Assembly (NCBI RefSeq): GCF_004345645.1
Contig: NZ_SLWS01000003.1
Coordinates: 744,001 to 808,000, forward strand
Direction of reading: 5' to 3'
Length of the DNA stretch: 64,000 bases
From: Actinocrispum wychmicini
GTDB taxonomy: Bacteria > Actinomycetota > Actinomycetes > Mycobacteriales > Pseudonocardiaceae
A program made the position numbers and the translations under genes. The notes under the pieces are model-generated. The model was not told the DNA's origin, made no database searches, and was given only the letters and a program-made list of their open reading frames with translations. Shown piece after piece: positions 1-8,387 of the stretch; position 1 is the first letter of the stretch, and every line of letters begins with the position of its first letter.

Positions 1-1
1 C

Positions 2-490
2 CGCGGCGGGCGGGTGGTGTACGTCGGGTCGTTCTCCAAGACGCTGTTGCCGATGCTGCGGACGGGTTTCCTGGTCGCGCCCGCGTCGTTGCTGCCGGCG
101 TTGCGGACCGCGAAGCAGCTCACCGACTGGCACGGCGACGTGATCACGCAGGGCGCGTTGGCGCAGTTCCTGGACGAGGGCCTGCTCGCGCGGCACATCC
201 GCAAGGCCACCCGGGAGTACGCCGCCCGGCACGCGTTGATCGTCTCGACGTTGCGGCGGGATTTCCCGTGGCTGGAGCTGGTGCCGTCGGCCGCCGGCCT
301 GCACCTGTGCGCTCGGTCCACTGTGGACGTCAGGCCGGTGGTCGAGCGGGCCGCCGCGGCCGGGGTCGGGGTGCAGGCGCTGGCGGACTTCTGTGCCGGG
401 CCGCCGCAGCAGGGCCTGGTGATCGGGTACGGCGCGATCCCGGGCGCGAAGATCACCGAGGGGCTCCGCCGGTTACGGGAGACCAATTAG
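2..490 (+). CDS. MocR-type regulator, C-terminal aminotransferase domain (5' truncated by window edge)
   Basis: The reading frame is open from base 2, so this is the last 162 residues of a longer gene. The motif SFSKTLLP supplies the lysine that would bind pyridoxal phosphate in fold-type I aminotransferases. The following RTGFLVAP and the C-terminal GLHLCA/GYGAIPGAKI pattern resemble the aminotransferase half of MocR/PdxR regulators, which fuse a GntR winged helix to an aminotransferase-like domain. The N-terminal part is outside the window, so a stand-alone aminotransferase is not excluded. The next gene, in the same direction, starts 49 bases downstream. Confidence 0.75.
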   Translation, partial: RGGRVVYVGSFSKTLLPMLRTGFLVAPASLLPALRTAKQLTDWHGDVITQGALAQFLDEGLLARHIRKATREYAARHALIVSTLRRDFPWLELVPSAAGLHLCARSTVDVRPVVERAAAAGVGVQALADFCAGPPQQGLVIGYGAIPGAKITEGLRRLRETN

Positions 491-538
491 CGCCGATTGG
501 CCTTCGACGAGCAGGGCCGGGGCGTTTACCGTCGCGGT

Positions 539-1372
539 ATGCGTATCCGGATCATCGACGCGTTCACCGACCAGCCGTTCCGGGGCAACCCGGCCGCGGT
601 GTGCCTGCTGGACGGCGACACCTGGCCCGACGTGGAGTGGATGCAGCGGCTCGCGGTGGAGATGAACCTGTCCGAAACGGTGTTCGCGCTGCCGAACGTG
701 GACGGCGCGGACTACGGCATCCGGTGGTTCACGCCGGTGCGTGAGGTCACGATGTGCGGGCATGCCACCTTGGCCACCGCGCACGCCCTGCACGTCGACC
801 GTGGCACGCCCGCGACGGTGACGTTCAGCAGCCTCAGCGGGATCCTCACTGTGCAGACCGCCGCGGACGGCACGCTCACGATGGACTTCCCGGCCTCCCC
901 CACCACCGAGATCCCGGTCTACAACGGCCTGGGCGAAGCGTTGGGCTGCGAGATCACCGCCGCGTACACCACCGGCGCCCTGGGTGACCTGCTGACCGTG
1001 GCGTCGGACGAGCGGACCGTACGTTCGTTGGCGCCCGATTTCGGCGCGGTGGCGCGGATCGGCCGTGAGCACGATGTCCGGGGGTTCATCGTCACGGCAC
1101 AGGCTGCCGAGTACGACTTCGTGTCCCGGTTCTTCGCCCCGAACGACGGCATCCCGGAGGACCCGGTGACCGGCAGCGCGCACACCGCGCTGGCGCCGTT
1201 CTGGGCGGAGCGGCTCAGCCGCACGACCTTGGTGGGCCTACAGGCCTCCGCGCGCACGGGCGTGGTGCGCACGGAGGTCCGGGGCGACCGGGTGCTGCTC
1301 ACCGGGACCGCGGTGGTGGTGCTGGACGGCCAGCTTCAGGGCAGTTCCCGGCCGGTGGCCGCGGTGAGGTGA
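539..1372 (+). CDS. PhzF-family isomerase/epimerase-like protein
   Basis: A 277-residue protein of normal PhzF length. The N-terminus (IDAFTDQPFRGNPAAV) and NLSETVF, with the conserved acidic residue, mark the first half of the twin diaminopimelate-epimerase-like fold. GHATLATAHAL and EDPVTGSAH mark the second. Characterised PhzF proteins catalyse proton-transfer isomerisation in phenazine synthesis, but most family members have no known substrate, and no phenazine genes are nearby. I chose the ATG at 539 because the family begins at the MRIRIIDAF region; an upstream in-frame start at 497 would add 14 unconserved residues. Its 3' end overlaps the convergent SWIM gene by 37 bases. Confidence 0.85.
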   Translation: MRIRIIDAFTDQPFRGNPAAVCLLDGDTWPDVEWMQRLAVEMNLSETVFALPNVDGADYGIRWFTPVREVTMCGHATLATAHALHVDRGTPATVTFSSLSGILTVQTAADGTLTMDFPASPTTEIPVYNGLGEALGCEITAAYTTGALGDLLTVASDERTVRSLAPDFGAVARIGREHDVRGFIVTAQAAEYDFVSRFFAPNDGIPEDPVTGSAHTALAPFWAERLSRTTLVGLQASARTGVVRTEVRGDRVLLTGTAVVVLDGQLQGSSRPVAAVR

Positions 1373-2064
1373 GCGCGCAGCTCGGGATAGGTCTCCGCCC
1401 ACCTCGCCGCGTCCTGGTCCTCGGTCAACTCCGGTAGCTCCTCCCCGGCGAGCAGCGCGCGGGCGCGGGCGGCGGCGTCGATGACGAGGTAGCGCATCAT
1501 CGACTCGGGCGGGCCGTTGCGGACTTCCAGGTCGTCGAGCAGTTCCTGTTCGCCGCGGCCGCGGATGAGCAGCAGCACGAACGGGTCCTCGTCGAGCAGC
1601 CACGCGACCTGATAGGACAGTGCGGCGGCGTGCCGGCACGGCAGTTCCCAGCCGTCGCAGTCGCATGTCGGTTCCAGGTCGGTCATCGCCGGCAGCAGGG
1701 ACACGTCCGCGCTCGCCAGTTCGCGCGGCATGTCCCGGTCGAGCAGGGCGGCGATGTACCCGGCCTTGATGGCTATCCAGTCAAGGAGCCGGGCCCAGTC
1801 GGCGTCGGTCAACTGTGCGATGTGGACGGTCGTGGTGTGCGGGGTGCGGTCGGCGCCGTACACCGTGGCCGCGATCCGGCCGGGGCTGACCGTGATCGGC
1901 CCGACCTGCCCGGCGGTGGCGTACTTGCGGCCGATCCGCAACTGCTGTTCGTCCAGGGCCGCGTCCTCGATCGCGGTGATCCACTCGTTGCCCCACCAGG
2001 ACCGGGCGAACCTGGCCCGCCGGGTGCTTTTGCCGAACGCGGGGAATCCGCGTGCCTGGGTCAT
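1336..2064 (-). CDS. SWIM zinc finger protein, helicase partner
   Basis: A 242-residue protein. The SWIM motif appears as TCDCDGWELPCRHAAAL (CxCx(n)CxH), a zinc-binding module for DNA or protein contacts. The N-terminal segment FARSWWGNEW is typical of actinobacterial SWIM proteins paired with SNF2 helicases. Its ATG overlaps the helicase stop codon (ATGA), so the two are translationally coupled and probably work in one DNA-remodelling or repair complex. That role is inferred from the pairing; no specific function is established from the sequence. It ends inside the 3' end of the convergent PhzF gene. Confidence 0.88.
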   Translation of the reverse strand: MTQARGFPAFGKSTRRARFARSWWGNEWITAIEDAALDEQQLRIGRKYATAGQVGPITVSPGRIAATVYGADRTPHTTTVHIAQLTDADWARLLDWIAIKAGYIAALLDRDMPRELASADVSLLPAMTDLEPTCDCDGWELPCRHAAALSYQVAWLLDEDPFVLLLIRGRGEQELLDDLEVRNGPPESMMRYLVIDAAARARALLAGEELPELTEDQDAARWAETYPELRAHLTAATGRELP

Positions 2065-4364
2065 CCTGTCCCCCGCAGTTCGATCAGGTCGGCCAGTTCG
2101 GCGTCGGACAGTTCGGTCAGTGCCGTCTCGCTGGTGCCGAGCACGGTGTCGGCGAGGTGTTTCTTGGCGCGCAGCATGTCGGCGATCCGGTCCTCCAGGG
2201 TGCCTTCGGCGATCAGCCGGTGCACCTGGACCGGCCGGGTCTGGCCGATCCGGTAGGCGCGGTCGGTGGCCTGGTCCTCCACGGCCGGGTTCCACCAGCG
2301 GTCGTAGTGCACGACGTGGTCGGCGCGGGTGAGGTTCAGGCCGGTGCCGGCGGCCTTGAGCGACAGCAGGAACACGGGTGTCGCGCCGTCCTGGAACCGG
2401 CGGACCATGTCCTCTCGGGTGGCCACCGGGGTGCCGCCGTGCAGGAGTTGGGTGGGGAGCTCGCGGGTGGCGAGGTGGCGTTGCAGCAACCGGGCCATGG
2501 TGACGTACTGGGTGAACACGAGCACCGAGCCGTCCTCGGCGAGGATCGTGTCGAGCAGTTCGTCGAGCAGTTCCAGTTTCCCGGACCGGCCGGCCAGGGT
2601 GGGGTTGGCTTCCTTGAGGTACTGGGCGGGGTGGTTGCAGACCTGTTTGAGGCCGGTGAGCAGGGTCATGATCAGGCCGCGGCGGGCCATGCCGCTGCTG
2701 GCGCGGATCTCGGCCATGGTCTCCCGGACAAGCGCCGCGTACAGGCCGGTTTGTTCGCGGGTGAGGTCGACCGGGTGGTCGGTCTCGGTCTTCGGCGGCA
2801 GTTCGGGGGCGATCCCGGGGTCGGATTTGCGGCGTCGGAGCAGGAACGGCCGGACCAGCGGGCCGAGTTCCGCCGGCGTGTCCGACCAGCGGGTCAGGAA
2901 TCCGGCCAGCGGGCCGAGCAGGCCGGGGGTGGTCCAGTCCAGGATCGCCCACAGCTCGGCCAGGGAGTTCTCCACCGGGGTGCCGGTCAACGCCACTCGC
3001 GCGGTGGACGGGATCGTCCGCAGCGCCCTGGCCGTGCTGGACTGGGGGTTTTTCACGTGTTGGGCCTCGTCGGCGACGACGAGATCCCAGGGCTGCTCGG
3101 CCAGCGTGTCCGCGTCGACGCGCATGGTGCCGTACGTGGTGAGCACGAAGCCGTCCAGATCGGCCAGGTCCCGGGCGGTGCCGTGGAAGCGCCGGACCGG
3201 GACGCCGGGGGCGAACCGGGTGATCTCGCGTTCCCAGTTGCCCAGCAGCGACGCCGGGCAGACCACGAGGGTCGGGCCACCGCGGCGCAGGTGCAACGCG
3301 ATGAGGGTGATCGTCTTGCCGAGGCCCATGTCGTCGGCGAGGCAGCCGCCGAGACCCAGTGACGTCATCCGGTCCAGCCAGCGCAGGCCGCGCAGCTGGT
3401 AGTCGCGCAGGGTCGCGGCGAGCGCCTCGGGCTGCTCGACGTCCTCTCCGTCGTCCGGGTTCGCGATGCGTTCTTTGAGCGCCGCCAGCCACCCGGTGGA
3501 CCGGACGGCCACGTAGTCGCCGTCGACCTCGGTGGTTCCGGTCAGCGCCGCGCTGATCGCGTCCATCGTGGACAGTGGTTTGAGGACACGGTCGCGGGCC
3601 TTGCGGGCCAGCGCGGGGTCCACCAGGACCCATTGGTCGCGGATCCGCACGAGCGGCCGGTGGGCTTCGGCGAGCAGGTCCAGTTCGGTGTCCGACAGGC
3701 GCCGGTCGTTCAGGTCGAACTGCCAGCCCAGGTCGAACGAGGTGGGTTCGCCGCTGATCCGGGCGGTCGCGGTCAGCTCGCGGGCGATCTCGCTCGGCCA
3801 TGCCACTGGCATCCCGGCCTCGGCCAGCCGGGTCACCGCGCCGCCCAGCAGTTCGGCGATCTCGCCGTCGGACAGGACGAGTTCGCCGGGCACGGCCATG
3901 TCCAGGAACCGTTCCAGCGCGGGCCACACCATCGCCGCTCGCCGGACCGCGAGGAACGCGTCGGCATTCCACTCGTCGGTCACGATCCGGGCCTGGAACC
4001 GCATCTGTTCGAGGTCCACGGTCACCCGCAACGACACCTGGTCGCGCGGCATGAGCTGCGGCTCCTGCGCCGCGTAGGCTGCGCCGCCGATGACCAGGTG
4101 CGCGGCGGGTGTGCGGGGCAGGGTGTCGGCGATGGCGTCGTAGAACTCGCCGGGCAGCCCGTCGACGCGCCACATGTCATAGCCGGCGGGTGAGATCGCC
4201 GGCACGAGCTTGCCGTCCGCGATGAGTTCCAGCGCGCGCCGGGTCCGGTCGCGCCACTGTTCGGCACGCAGCAGCGCCGGCAGCGCCCGGGTCACCGAGA
4301 CCCGGGCGCCGTCGACGAGAAACGTGCTCGAACGCGGCGGATCGGCCGGTTCGAAATCGATCAA
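2061..4364 (-). CDS. SNF2/HepA-family DEAD-like helicase
   Basis: A 767-residue Swi2/Snf2 ATPase. An N-terminal SNF2-associated region (about residues 1-300) precedes the motor. Walker A is DDMGLGKT near residue 341, motif II is VVADEAQH near 430, and motif VI is ATDRAYRIGQ near 695. Members translocate on double-stranded DNA and remodel protein-DNA complexes. The preferred start is TTG at 4364, eight bases after a GGAGG, and it overlaps the stop of the upstream ABC permease (TTGA). Longer readings of this frame run antisense-like through the permease and are rejected. It is followed by its SWIM partner in the same operon. Confidence 0.88.
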   Translation of the reverse strand: MIDFEPADPPRSSTFLVDGARVSVTRALPALLRAEQWRDRTRRALELIADGKLVPAISPAGYDMWRVDGLPGEFYDAIADTLPRTPAAHLVIGGAAYAAQEPQLMPRDQVSLRVTVDLEQMRFQARIVTDEWNADAFLAVRRAAMVWPALERFLDMAVPGELVLSDGEIAELLGGAVTRLAEAGMPVAWPSEIARELTATARISGEPTSFDLGWQFDLNDRRLSDTELDLLAEAHRPLVRIRDQWVLVDPALARKARDRVLKPLSTMDAISAALTGTTEVDGDYVAVRSTGWLAALKERIANPDDGEDVEQPEALAATLRDYQLRGLRWLDRMTSLGLGGCLADDMGLGKTITLIALHLRRGGPTLVVCPASLLGNWEREITRFAPGVPVRRFHGTARDLADLDGFVLTTYGTMRVDADTLAEQPWDLVVADEAQHVKNPQSSTARALRTIPSTARVALTGTPVENSLAELWAILDWTTPGLLGPLAGFLTRWSDTPAELGPLVRPFLLRRRKSDPGIAPELPPKTETDHPVDLTREQTGLYAALVRETMAEIRASSGMARRGLIMTLLTGLKQVCNHPAQYLKEANPTLAGRSGKLELLDELLDTILAEDGSVLVFTQYVTMARLLQRHLATRELPTQLLHGGTPVATREDMVRRFQDGATPVFLLSLKAAGTGLNLTRADHVVHYDRWWNPAVEDQATDRAYRIGQTRPVQVHRLIAEGTLEDRIADMLRAKKHLADTVLGTSETALTELSDAELADLIELRGTG

Positions 4365-5143
4365 CTGCTCAACCTCCAGTAGCGGCGAACGGCGAGCGGG
4401 AAGAAGATCGCGAGGATCACCACCGGCCACACGAACGCCATCAGCACCGCGTGCTGTGTCACCCAGGAGTCGCCGCCCCAGCCCGGGTTGCCGAACAGTT
4501 CCCGGATGGCGGCTACCGTGGACGACAACGGGTTCCAGTCGGCGATGGTTCCCAGCCAGGCCGGCATTGTGCTGGGCGCCACGAACACATTGGCCAGGAA
4601 CCCGACCGGGAACTCCAGGGTCTGCACCACGGTCGGCGTCTTCACCACCAGGCCCAGGTAGATGCCCAGCCAGACGAACGCGTACCGCACCAGCAACAGC
4701 AGCGCGAACGCCAGCGCGGTCTCGCCGACGCTGTTGTTGGGCCGCCACCCGATCGCCAGCCCGCAGCCGACCAGCGCCAGCAGCACGAGTGTCGAGTTGA
4801 GCATGTCGGCGAGGCTGCGGCCGAGCAGGACCGCGGAGTTGGACATGGGCATGGACCGGAACCGGTCGGTGACGCCCCGGTCGATGTCCTTGCGCACCGC
4901 CTCCATGGTCGCGCCGATCCCGAACAGCATGTTCATCCCGAACATGCCGGGCACCAGGAACTCCCGGTAGTTCCCGCCGCCGGGCACGATCATGGCGCCG
5001 CCGAACAGGTAGGCGAACATCAGCGCGATCATGATGGTGAACAGCACCCCGAAGATCACCTGGGTGGGGTCGCGCACCCAGTGGATCAGGTCGCGGCGGG
5101 TGATCGTCCACCCGTCGGCGATCGCCCAGCGCAGCGACGTCAT
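4361..5143 (-). CDS. ABC-2 type exporter permease (DrrB-like)
   Basis: A 260-residue integral membrane protein with about six hydrophobic segments. It has the ABC-2 permease pattern GATMEAVRKDIDRGVTDRFRSMPMS, which is the cytoplasmic coupling region of DrrB-type drug exporters. Its ATG overlaps the stop of the ATPase gene (ATGA), so the two form one half-transporter pair. The family exports hydrophobic drugs or lipids; this substrate is unknown. It sits downstream of a PadR-type regulator, a usual controller of such exporters. Its stop overlaps the TTG start of the helicase, linking both modules in one transcript. Confidence 0.9.
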   Translation of the reverse strand: MTSLRWAIADGWTITRRDLIHWVRDPTQVIFGVLFTIMIALMFAYLFGGAMIVPGGGNYREFLVPGMFGMNMLFGIGATMEAVRKDIDRGVTDRFRSMPMSNSAVLLGRSLADMLNSTLVLLALVGCGLAIGWRPNNSVGETALAFALLLLVRYAFVWLGIYLGLVVKTPTVVQTLEFPVGFLANVFVAPSTMPAWLGTIADWNPLSSTVAAIRELFGNPGWGGDSWVTQHAVLMAFVWPVVILAIFFPLAVRRYWRLSS

Positions 5144-6108
5144 GCCGGCACCTCCGTCTTGTCGGTCTTGTCGGCGCTGTCGGCCTTCTCGGTGAGGTGC
5201 AGGAAGACCTCGTCCAGGGTGGGCCGGCGCAGCGCGAGGTCGGCCATGTCGACGTGGCCGTCGCGCAGGGCCTGGGCGATCTCGGTGAGCGCCGCGACCC
5301 GGTCGGTGACGGGCACGCTGATCAGCAGTTTCTCCTTGTCGATGTCAGCGTGCCGGCCGATGATCCCGCTGGCCCGGTCCAGGTCGGCACTGGTGGACAC
5401 GAGCACGTCGATCCGGTCCCCGCCGAGCTTGGCCTTCAGCTGGTCCGGGGTGCCCTCGGCGATCACCCGGCCGGCGTCGATCACCGAGATCCGGTCGGCC
5501 AACTGGTCGGCCTCGTCCAGGTACTGCGTGGTCAGCAGCACGGACGTGCCCGCGCCGACCATGGCCCGCACGGCGTCCCACACCTCGCTGCGGCCGCGTG
5601 GGTCCAGCCCGGTGGTGGGCTCGTCCAGGAACAGCACGGCCGGGGCGAGGATCATCGACGCCGCGATGTCCAGGCGGCGACGCATTCCGCCGGAGTACGT
5701 GCGGGCCGCGCGCCCGCCGGCGTCGGTGAGCCCGAACTGGTCGAGTAGTTCGTCCGCGCGGCGCCGGGCGTCGCGCGTGCTCAGGTGGAACAGCCGGCCG
5801 AACATCTCCAGGTTCTGGCGGCCGGTCAGGATCTCGTCCACCGCGGTCTGCTGGCCGACCAGGCCGATCTTGCGTTTGACCTGGACCGCCTGGCGGGCCA
5901 CGTCGAAGCCGGCGACCTCGGCGCGGCCACCGTCGAACCGCAGCAAGGTGGCCAGGATCCGGACCGCGGTGGTCTTGCCCGCGCCGTTCGGGCCGAGCAG
6001 CCCGCAGACCGTGCCTTCCGCCACGGTCAGGTCGAACCCGTCGAGAGCCTGGTGGTCGCCGTACCGCTTGCGCAGCCCCTCAGCGGCGACCGCAAGCCTG
6101 TTGTGCAT
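5140..6108 (-). CDS. ABC exporter ATP-binding protein (DrrA-like)
   Basis: A 322-residue nucleotide-binding subunit. Walker A is GPNGAGKTT, the signature is YSGGMRRRLDIA, Walker B is VLFLDEPTTGLD, and the C-terminal extension (after about residue 230) is typical of DrrA-type daunorubicin-resistance ATPases. It energises the membrane permease encoded immediately downstream with a 4-base overlap. The upstream 81-base gap to the PadR gene contains two exact copies of a 10-bp direct repeat (6129-6138 and 6178-6187), which may be regulator sites. The ribosome binding site is weak. The transported compound cannot be told from sequence. Confidence 0.92.
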   Translation of the reverse strand: MHNRLAVAAEGLRKRYGDHQALDGFDLTVAEGTVCGLLGPNGAGKTTAVRILATLLRFDGGRAEVAGFDVARQAVQVKRKIGLVGQQTAVDEILTGRQNLEMFGRLFHLSTRDARRRADELLDQFGLTDAGGRAARTYSGGMRRRLDIAASMILAPAVLFLDEPTTGLDPRGRSEVWDAVRAMVGAGTSVLLTTQYLDEADQLADRISVIDAGRVIAEGTPDQLKAKLGGDRIDVLVSTSADLDRASGIIGRHADIDKEKLLISVPVTDRVAALTEIAQALRDGHVDMADLALRRPTLDEVFLHLTEKADSADKTDKTEVPA

Positions 6109-6128
6109 CCGTACCCCACTCTGTATTA

Positions 6129-6187
6129 AAACTTGAATGCCGGATCCGCAGTATGCCCGACTTGTCCGGCCATATGCAAACTTGAAT
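6129..6187 (-). promoter_or_regulatory. Paired direct repeats upstream of ABC exporter
   Basis: In the direction of the ABC genes the 10-mer ATTCAAGTTT occurs at 6187-6178 and again at 6138-6129, 49 bases apart. The proximal copy lies about 20 bases before the ATPase start. They are AT-rich islands in a GC-rich context and are plausible sites for the adjacent PadR regulator. PadR operators usually contain ATGT/ACAT-type dyads, which are not evident here, so the assignment is tentative. Confidence 0.4.
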
Positions 6188-6189
6188 AG

Positions 6190-6783
6190 CTACCGGTCGA
6201 GCTCGGCCCGCAACGCGCCCCAGCTCCCGGGCTTGCCGGGCGACCCGGGTTCGCCGGCCATCGGGTACGCGCCCGAGGTGAGCCGGTCGATCACGCCCTG
6301 TGTCCAGGCCAACCCGGATTCCGCCGTGTGCTCCCACAGCGAGAACAGCTCCCACACGTGCGGGGGCCGATCCGGGGAACGGCGCAGCTGCGCGCGGGCG
6401 TTGTCCTGGTCGGCCAGCAGCGCCTCACGGCGCTTCTCCAGCAGTTCGATCGCGTCCGCCCGGGACAGCGCCGGCAGCAGGGCCAGGCCGGCGCCGAGCA
6501 TGTCCGGCCGGGGCTCGGGCCGGCTGATCGCGGTCCGCAGCAGCTTCTGGAACTCCTGCTCGCCCAGTTCGGTGAGCTCGTAGTCGGTGCGGCCGGGCGC
6601 GACCCAGTCGTCACGCAGGTGCCCGCTCTTGGTGAGCTGCTTGAGGGCGTGGTAAATCGAGCCCCACTTGACGTTCGCCCACTCGTCGGCGCCCCACGCG
6701 AGCAGGTCGCTCCCGATGAGGTACCCGTGGGCGCGCCCGTACCCCCGCACCAGACCGAGCACCAGCAGCCGTGTCGCCGACAT
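6190..6783 (-). CDS. PadR-family transcriptional regulator
   Basis: A 197-residue regulator. The N-terminal winged helix begins MSATRLLVLGLVRGYG and continues with HGYLIGSDL and WGSIYHALKQLTKSGHL, the PadR recognition-helix pattern. The C-terminal half is helical and is expected to dimerise. The start at 6783 matches where the family begins; the longer open frame to 6921 has no family similarity. It lies 81 bases upstream of an ABC exporter in the same orientation and probably represses it in response to a drug-like ligand, as LmrR does for its exporter. It is divergent from the chitinase. Confidence 0.88.
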   Translation of the reverse strand: MSATRLLVLGLVRGYGRAHGYLIGSDLLAWGADEWANVKWGSIYHALKQLTKSGHLRDDWVAPGRTDYELTELGEQEFQKLLRTAISRPEPRPDMLGAGLALLPALSRADAIELLEKRREALLADQDNARAQLRRSPDRPPHVWELFSLWEHTAESGLAWTQGVIDRLTSGAYPMAGEPGSPGKPGSWGALRAELDR

Positions 6784-6952
6784 ACCTGTCGAGCTTAGTG
6801 ATCGCCCGCGACACGCCTGGTCACCACCCACGTCCGGCCCGGAACAACGTTTCGCGCCGGCTCGGGAGAATAGTGGGCGAAACATCACCGACAACAATGA
6901 CGTCCGGCCAGGTTCCGCCATTTCCGGGTGTTAAGCCGTTCGGCTGTAGATA

Positions 6953-6987
6953 TGGTCTAGACCGCAAATCTACGGTGGTCTGGACCA
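6953..6987 (+). promoter_or_regulatory. Two DasR-like (dre) sites upstream of chitinase
   Basis: TGGTCTAGACC at 6953-6963 and TGGTCTGGACCA at 6976-6987 match the near-palindromic TGGTCTAGACCA core. That core is bound by the GntR regulator DasR and forms the known direct repeats in front of Streptomyces chitinase genes. They lie 24-59 bases before the GH18 start codon, so they would control chitinase expression by amino-sugar availability. DasR itself is not in the window. Confidence 0.75.
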
Positions 6988-7011
6988 TGCGTCGCCGGCT
7001 GGAGGAGAACC

Positions 7012-8301
7012 ATGTCGAGGAAGAGATGGGGTGCTTCGGTCTTGCTGGCCGGCGCCTTGTCGCTCGTTGCGGGGGCGGTCGCGCCGCCCGCGCAGGCGCA
7101 CCAGTTCGACCGTGCGCGAACCGTCGGTTATTACACACAGTGGAGCATTTACGCCCGCAATGTTCCGTTGCGTAATCTGGTGGTCAGCGGGGCCGCGGCC
7201 AAGCTGACCACGTTGAACTACGCGTTCGGTTTCCTGGACGCGCAGGGCAACTGTGTCAGCGCGGACCCGTGGGCGGACTTCCAGCGTCCGTTCCCCGCCG
7301 CGGACAGCGTCAACGGCCAGGCCGACCAGCCCGGCCAGCCGCTGGCCGGCAACCTCAACCAGCTCAGGCTGCTCAAGCAGAAGTTCCCGAAGCTGCGGAT
7401 CAACATCTCGATCGGCGGCTGGACCGGGTCGAAGTACTTCTCCGACGCCGCGCTCACCCCGCAGTCGCGGGCGGCCAGCGTCAAGTCGTGTCTGGACCAG
7501 TGGCTCAAGGGTGACATCGCCGGTCCCGGCGTGGCCGCGGGCATCTTCGACGGGATCGACATCGACTGGGAGTGGCCGGGCAGCGAGGGCAACACCGGCA
7601 ACGTGATCCGGCCGCAGGACAAGCAGAACTTCACCAAGCTGCTGCTGGAGTACCGCATCCAGCTGTTCCGGCTGGGGCTGCGGACGCACCGGTCCTACGA
7701 CCTGACCGCGTTCCTGCCGGCCAACCCGGTCAAGCTGGACGCGGGCTTCGAGACGGCCAAGGTGTTCTCGCTGCTGACGTTCGGCACGATCCAGGGCTAC
7801 GACTTCCACGGCACGTGGGAGCCGACCACCAACCAGCAGTCGGCGCTGCGCTCCCCCGCGGCCGACCCGACCAAGTTGAACTTCAGCGACCAGACCGCGA
7901 TCGACGCGGTGCTGTCCCGGGGCGCCCCGCGCGACAAGGTCGTGATGGGCGTGCCGTTCTACAGCCACGGCTGGACCGGCGTGACCAACAAGAACGCCGG
8001 GCTGTTCCAGCCGTCGACCGGACCGGCCCCGGCCACGTTCGAGGCCGGCACCGAGGACTACAAGGCGTTGAAGGACCTGGTCACGGCCGGGAAGTTCAAG
8101 GTGTACCGGGACGAGCGGTCCGGGCACGCGTGGATCTTCGACGGGTCGACGTTCTGGACCTACGACGACCCGGTGGAGATGAAGCGCAAGGCCCGGTTCA
8201 TCACCGACCGCCGGCTGGGCGGGGCGATGATCTGGTCGCTGGACGGCGACACCGCCAACGGTGAGCTGATCTCCGCTCTGCACAACGGTTTGCGGCACTG
8301 A
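7012..8301 (+). CDS. Secreted GH18 chitinase
   Basis: A 429-residue secreted enzyme. A Sec signal peptide (positive N-terminus, hydrophobic core, Ala-Gln-Ala cleavage region near residue 29) precedes a single GH18 barrel. The chitin-hydrolase motif DGIDIDWEW lies near residue 180, with the catalytic glutamate at its end, and SIGGWTGS is strand 3. The YDFHGTWEP and MIWSLDGD patterns are also usual for GH18. No carbohydrate-binding or fibronectin domain is present, so it is a compact, catalytic-domain-only chitinase. Two DasR-like sites upstream indicate control by chitin breakdown products. The ribosome binding site GGAGGAG is well placed. A terminator hairpin follows. Confidence 0.95.
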   Translation: MSRKRWGASVLLAGALSLVAGAVAPPAQAHQFDRARTVGYYTQWSIYARNVPLRNLVVSGAAAKLTTLNYAFGFLDAQGNCVSADPWADFQRPFPAADSVNGQADQPGQPLAGNLNQLRLLKQKFPKLRINISIGGWTGSKYFSDAALTPQSRAASVKSCLDQWLKGDIAGPGVAAGIFDGIDIDWEWPGSEGNTGNVIRPQDKQNFTKLLLEYRIQLFRLGLRTHRSYDLTAFLPANPVKLDAGFETAKVFSLLTFGTIQGYDFHGTWEPTTNQQSALRSPAADPTKLNFSDQTAIDAVLSRGAPRDKVVMGVPFYSHGWTGVTNKNAGLFQPSTGPAPATFEAGTEDYKALKDLVTAGKFKVYRDERSGHAWIFDGSTFWTYDDPVEMKRKARFITDRRLGGAMIWSLDGDTANGELISALHNGLRH

Positions 8302-8313
8302 TCTGACCAGGAG

Positions 8314-8338
8314 CCGGGGCGGGTCGGGTCCGCCCCGG
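8314..8338 (+). terminator. Intrinsic-type hairpin after chitinase
   Basis: A perfect 9-bp G/C stem (CCGGGGCGG / CCGCCCCGG) with a 7-base loop begins 13 bases after the chitinase stop. There is no strong U tract, which is common for actinomycete terminators. Confidence 0.7.
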
Positions 8339-8352
8339 TCTCATTATCGACA

Positions 8353-8381
8353 TTGACTTATATAAGCGCGGTCTGTAGCTT
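8353..8381 (+). promoter_or_regulatory. Predicted promoter of SRPBCC gene, leaderless
   Basis: TTGACT (8353-8358) and TAGCTT (8376-8381) are separated by 17 bases. The start codon at 8388 lies only seven bases beyond the -10 element, so transcription would begin at or next to the ATG and the mRNA would be leaderless. There is no ribosome binding site before 8388, which fits. Confidence 0.55.
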
Positions 8382-8387
8382 GGCCGC

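Noticed and set aside
2065..4173. Long Arg/Pro-rich extension of the SWIM protein frame through the helicase
   Set aside because: It lies out of frame over the SNF2 gene; the ATG at 2064 with ATGA overlap is the evident start.
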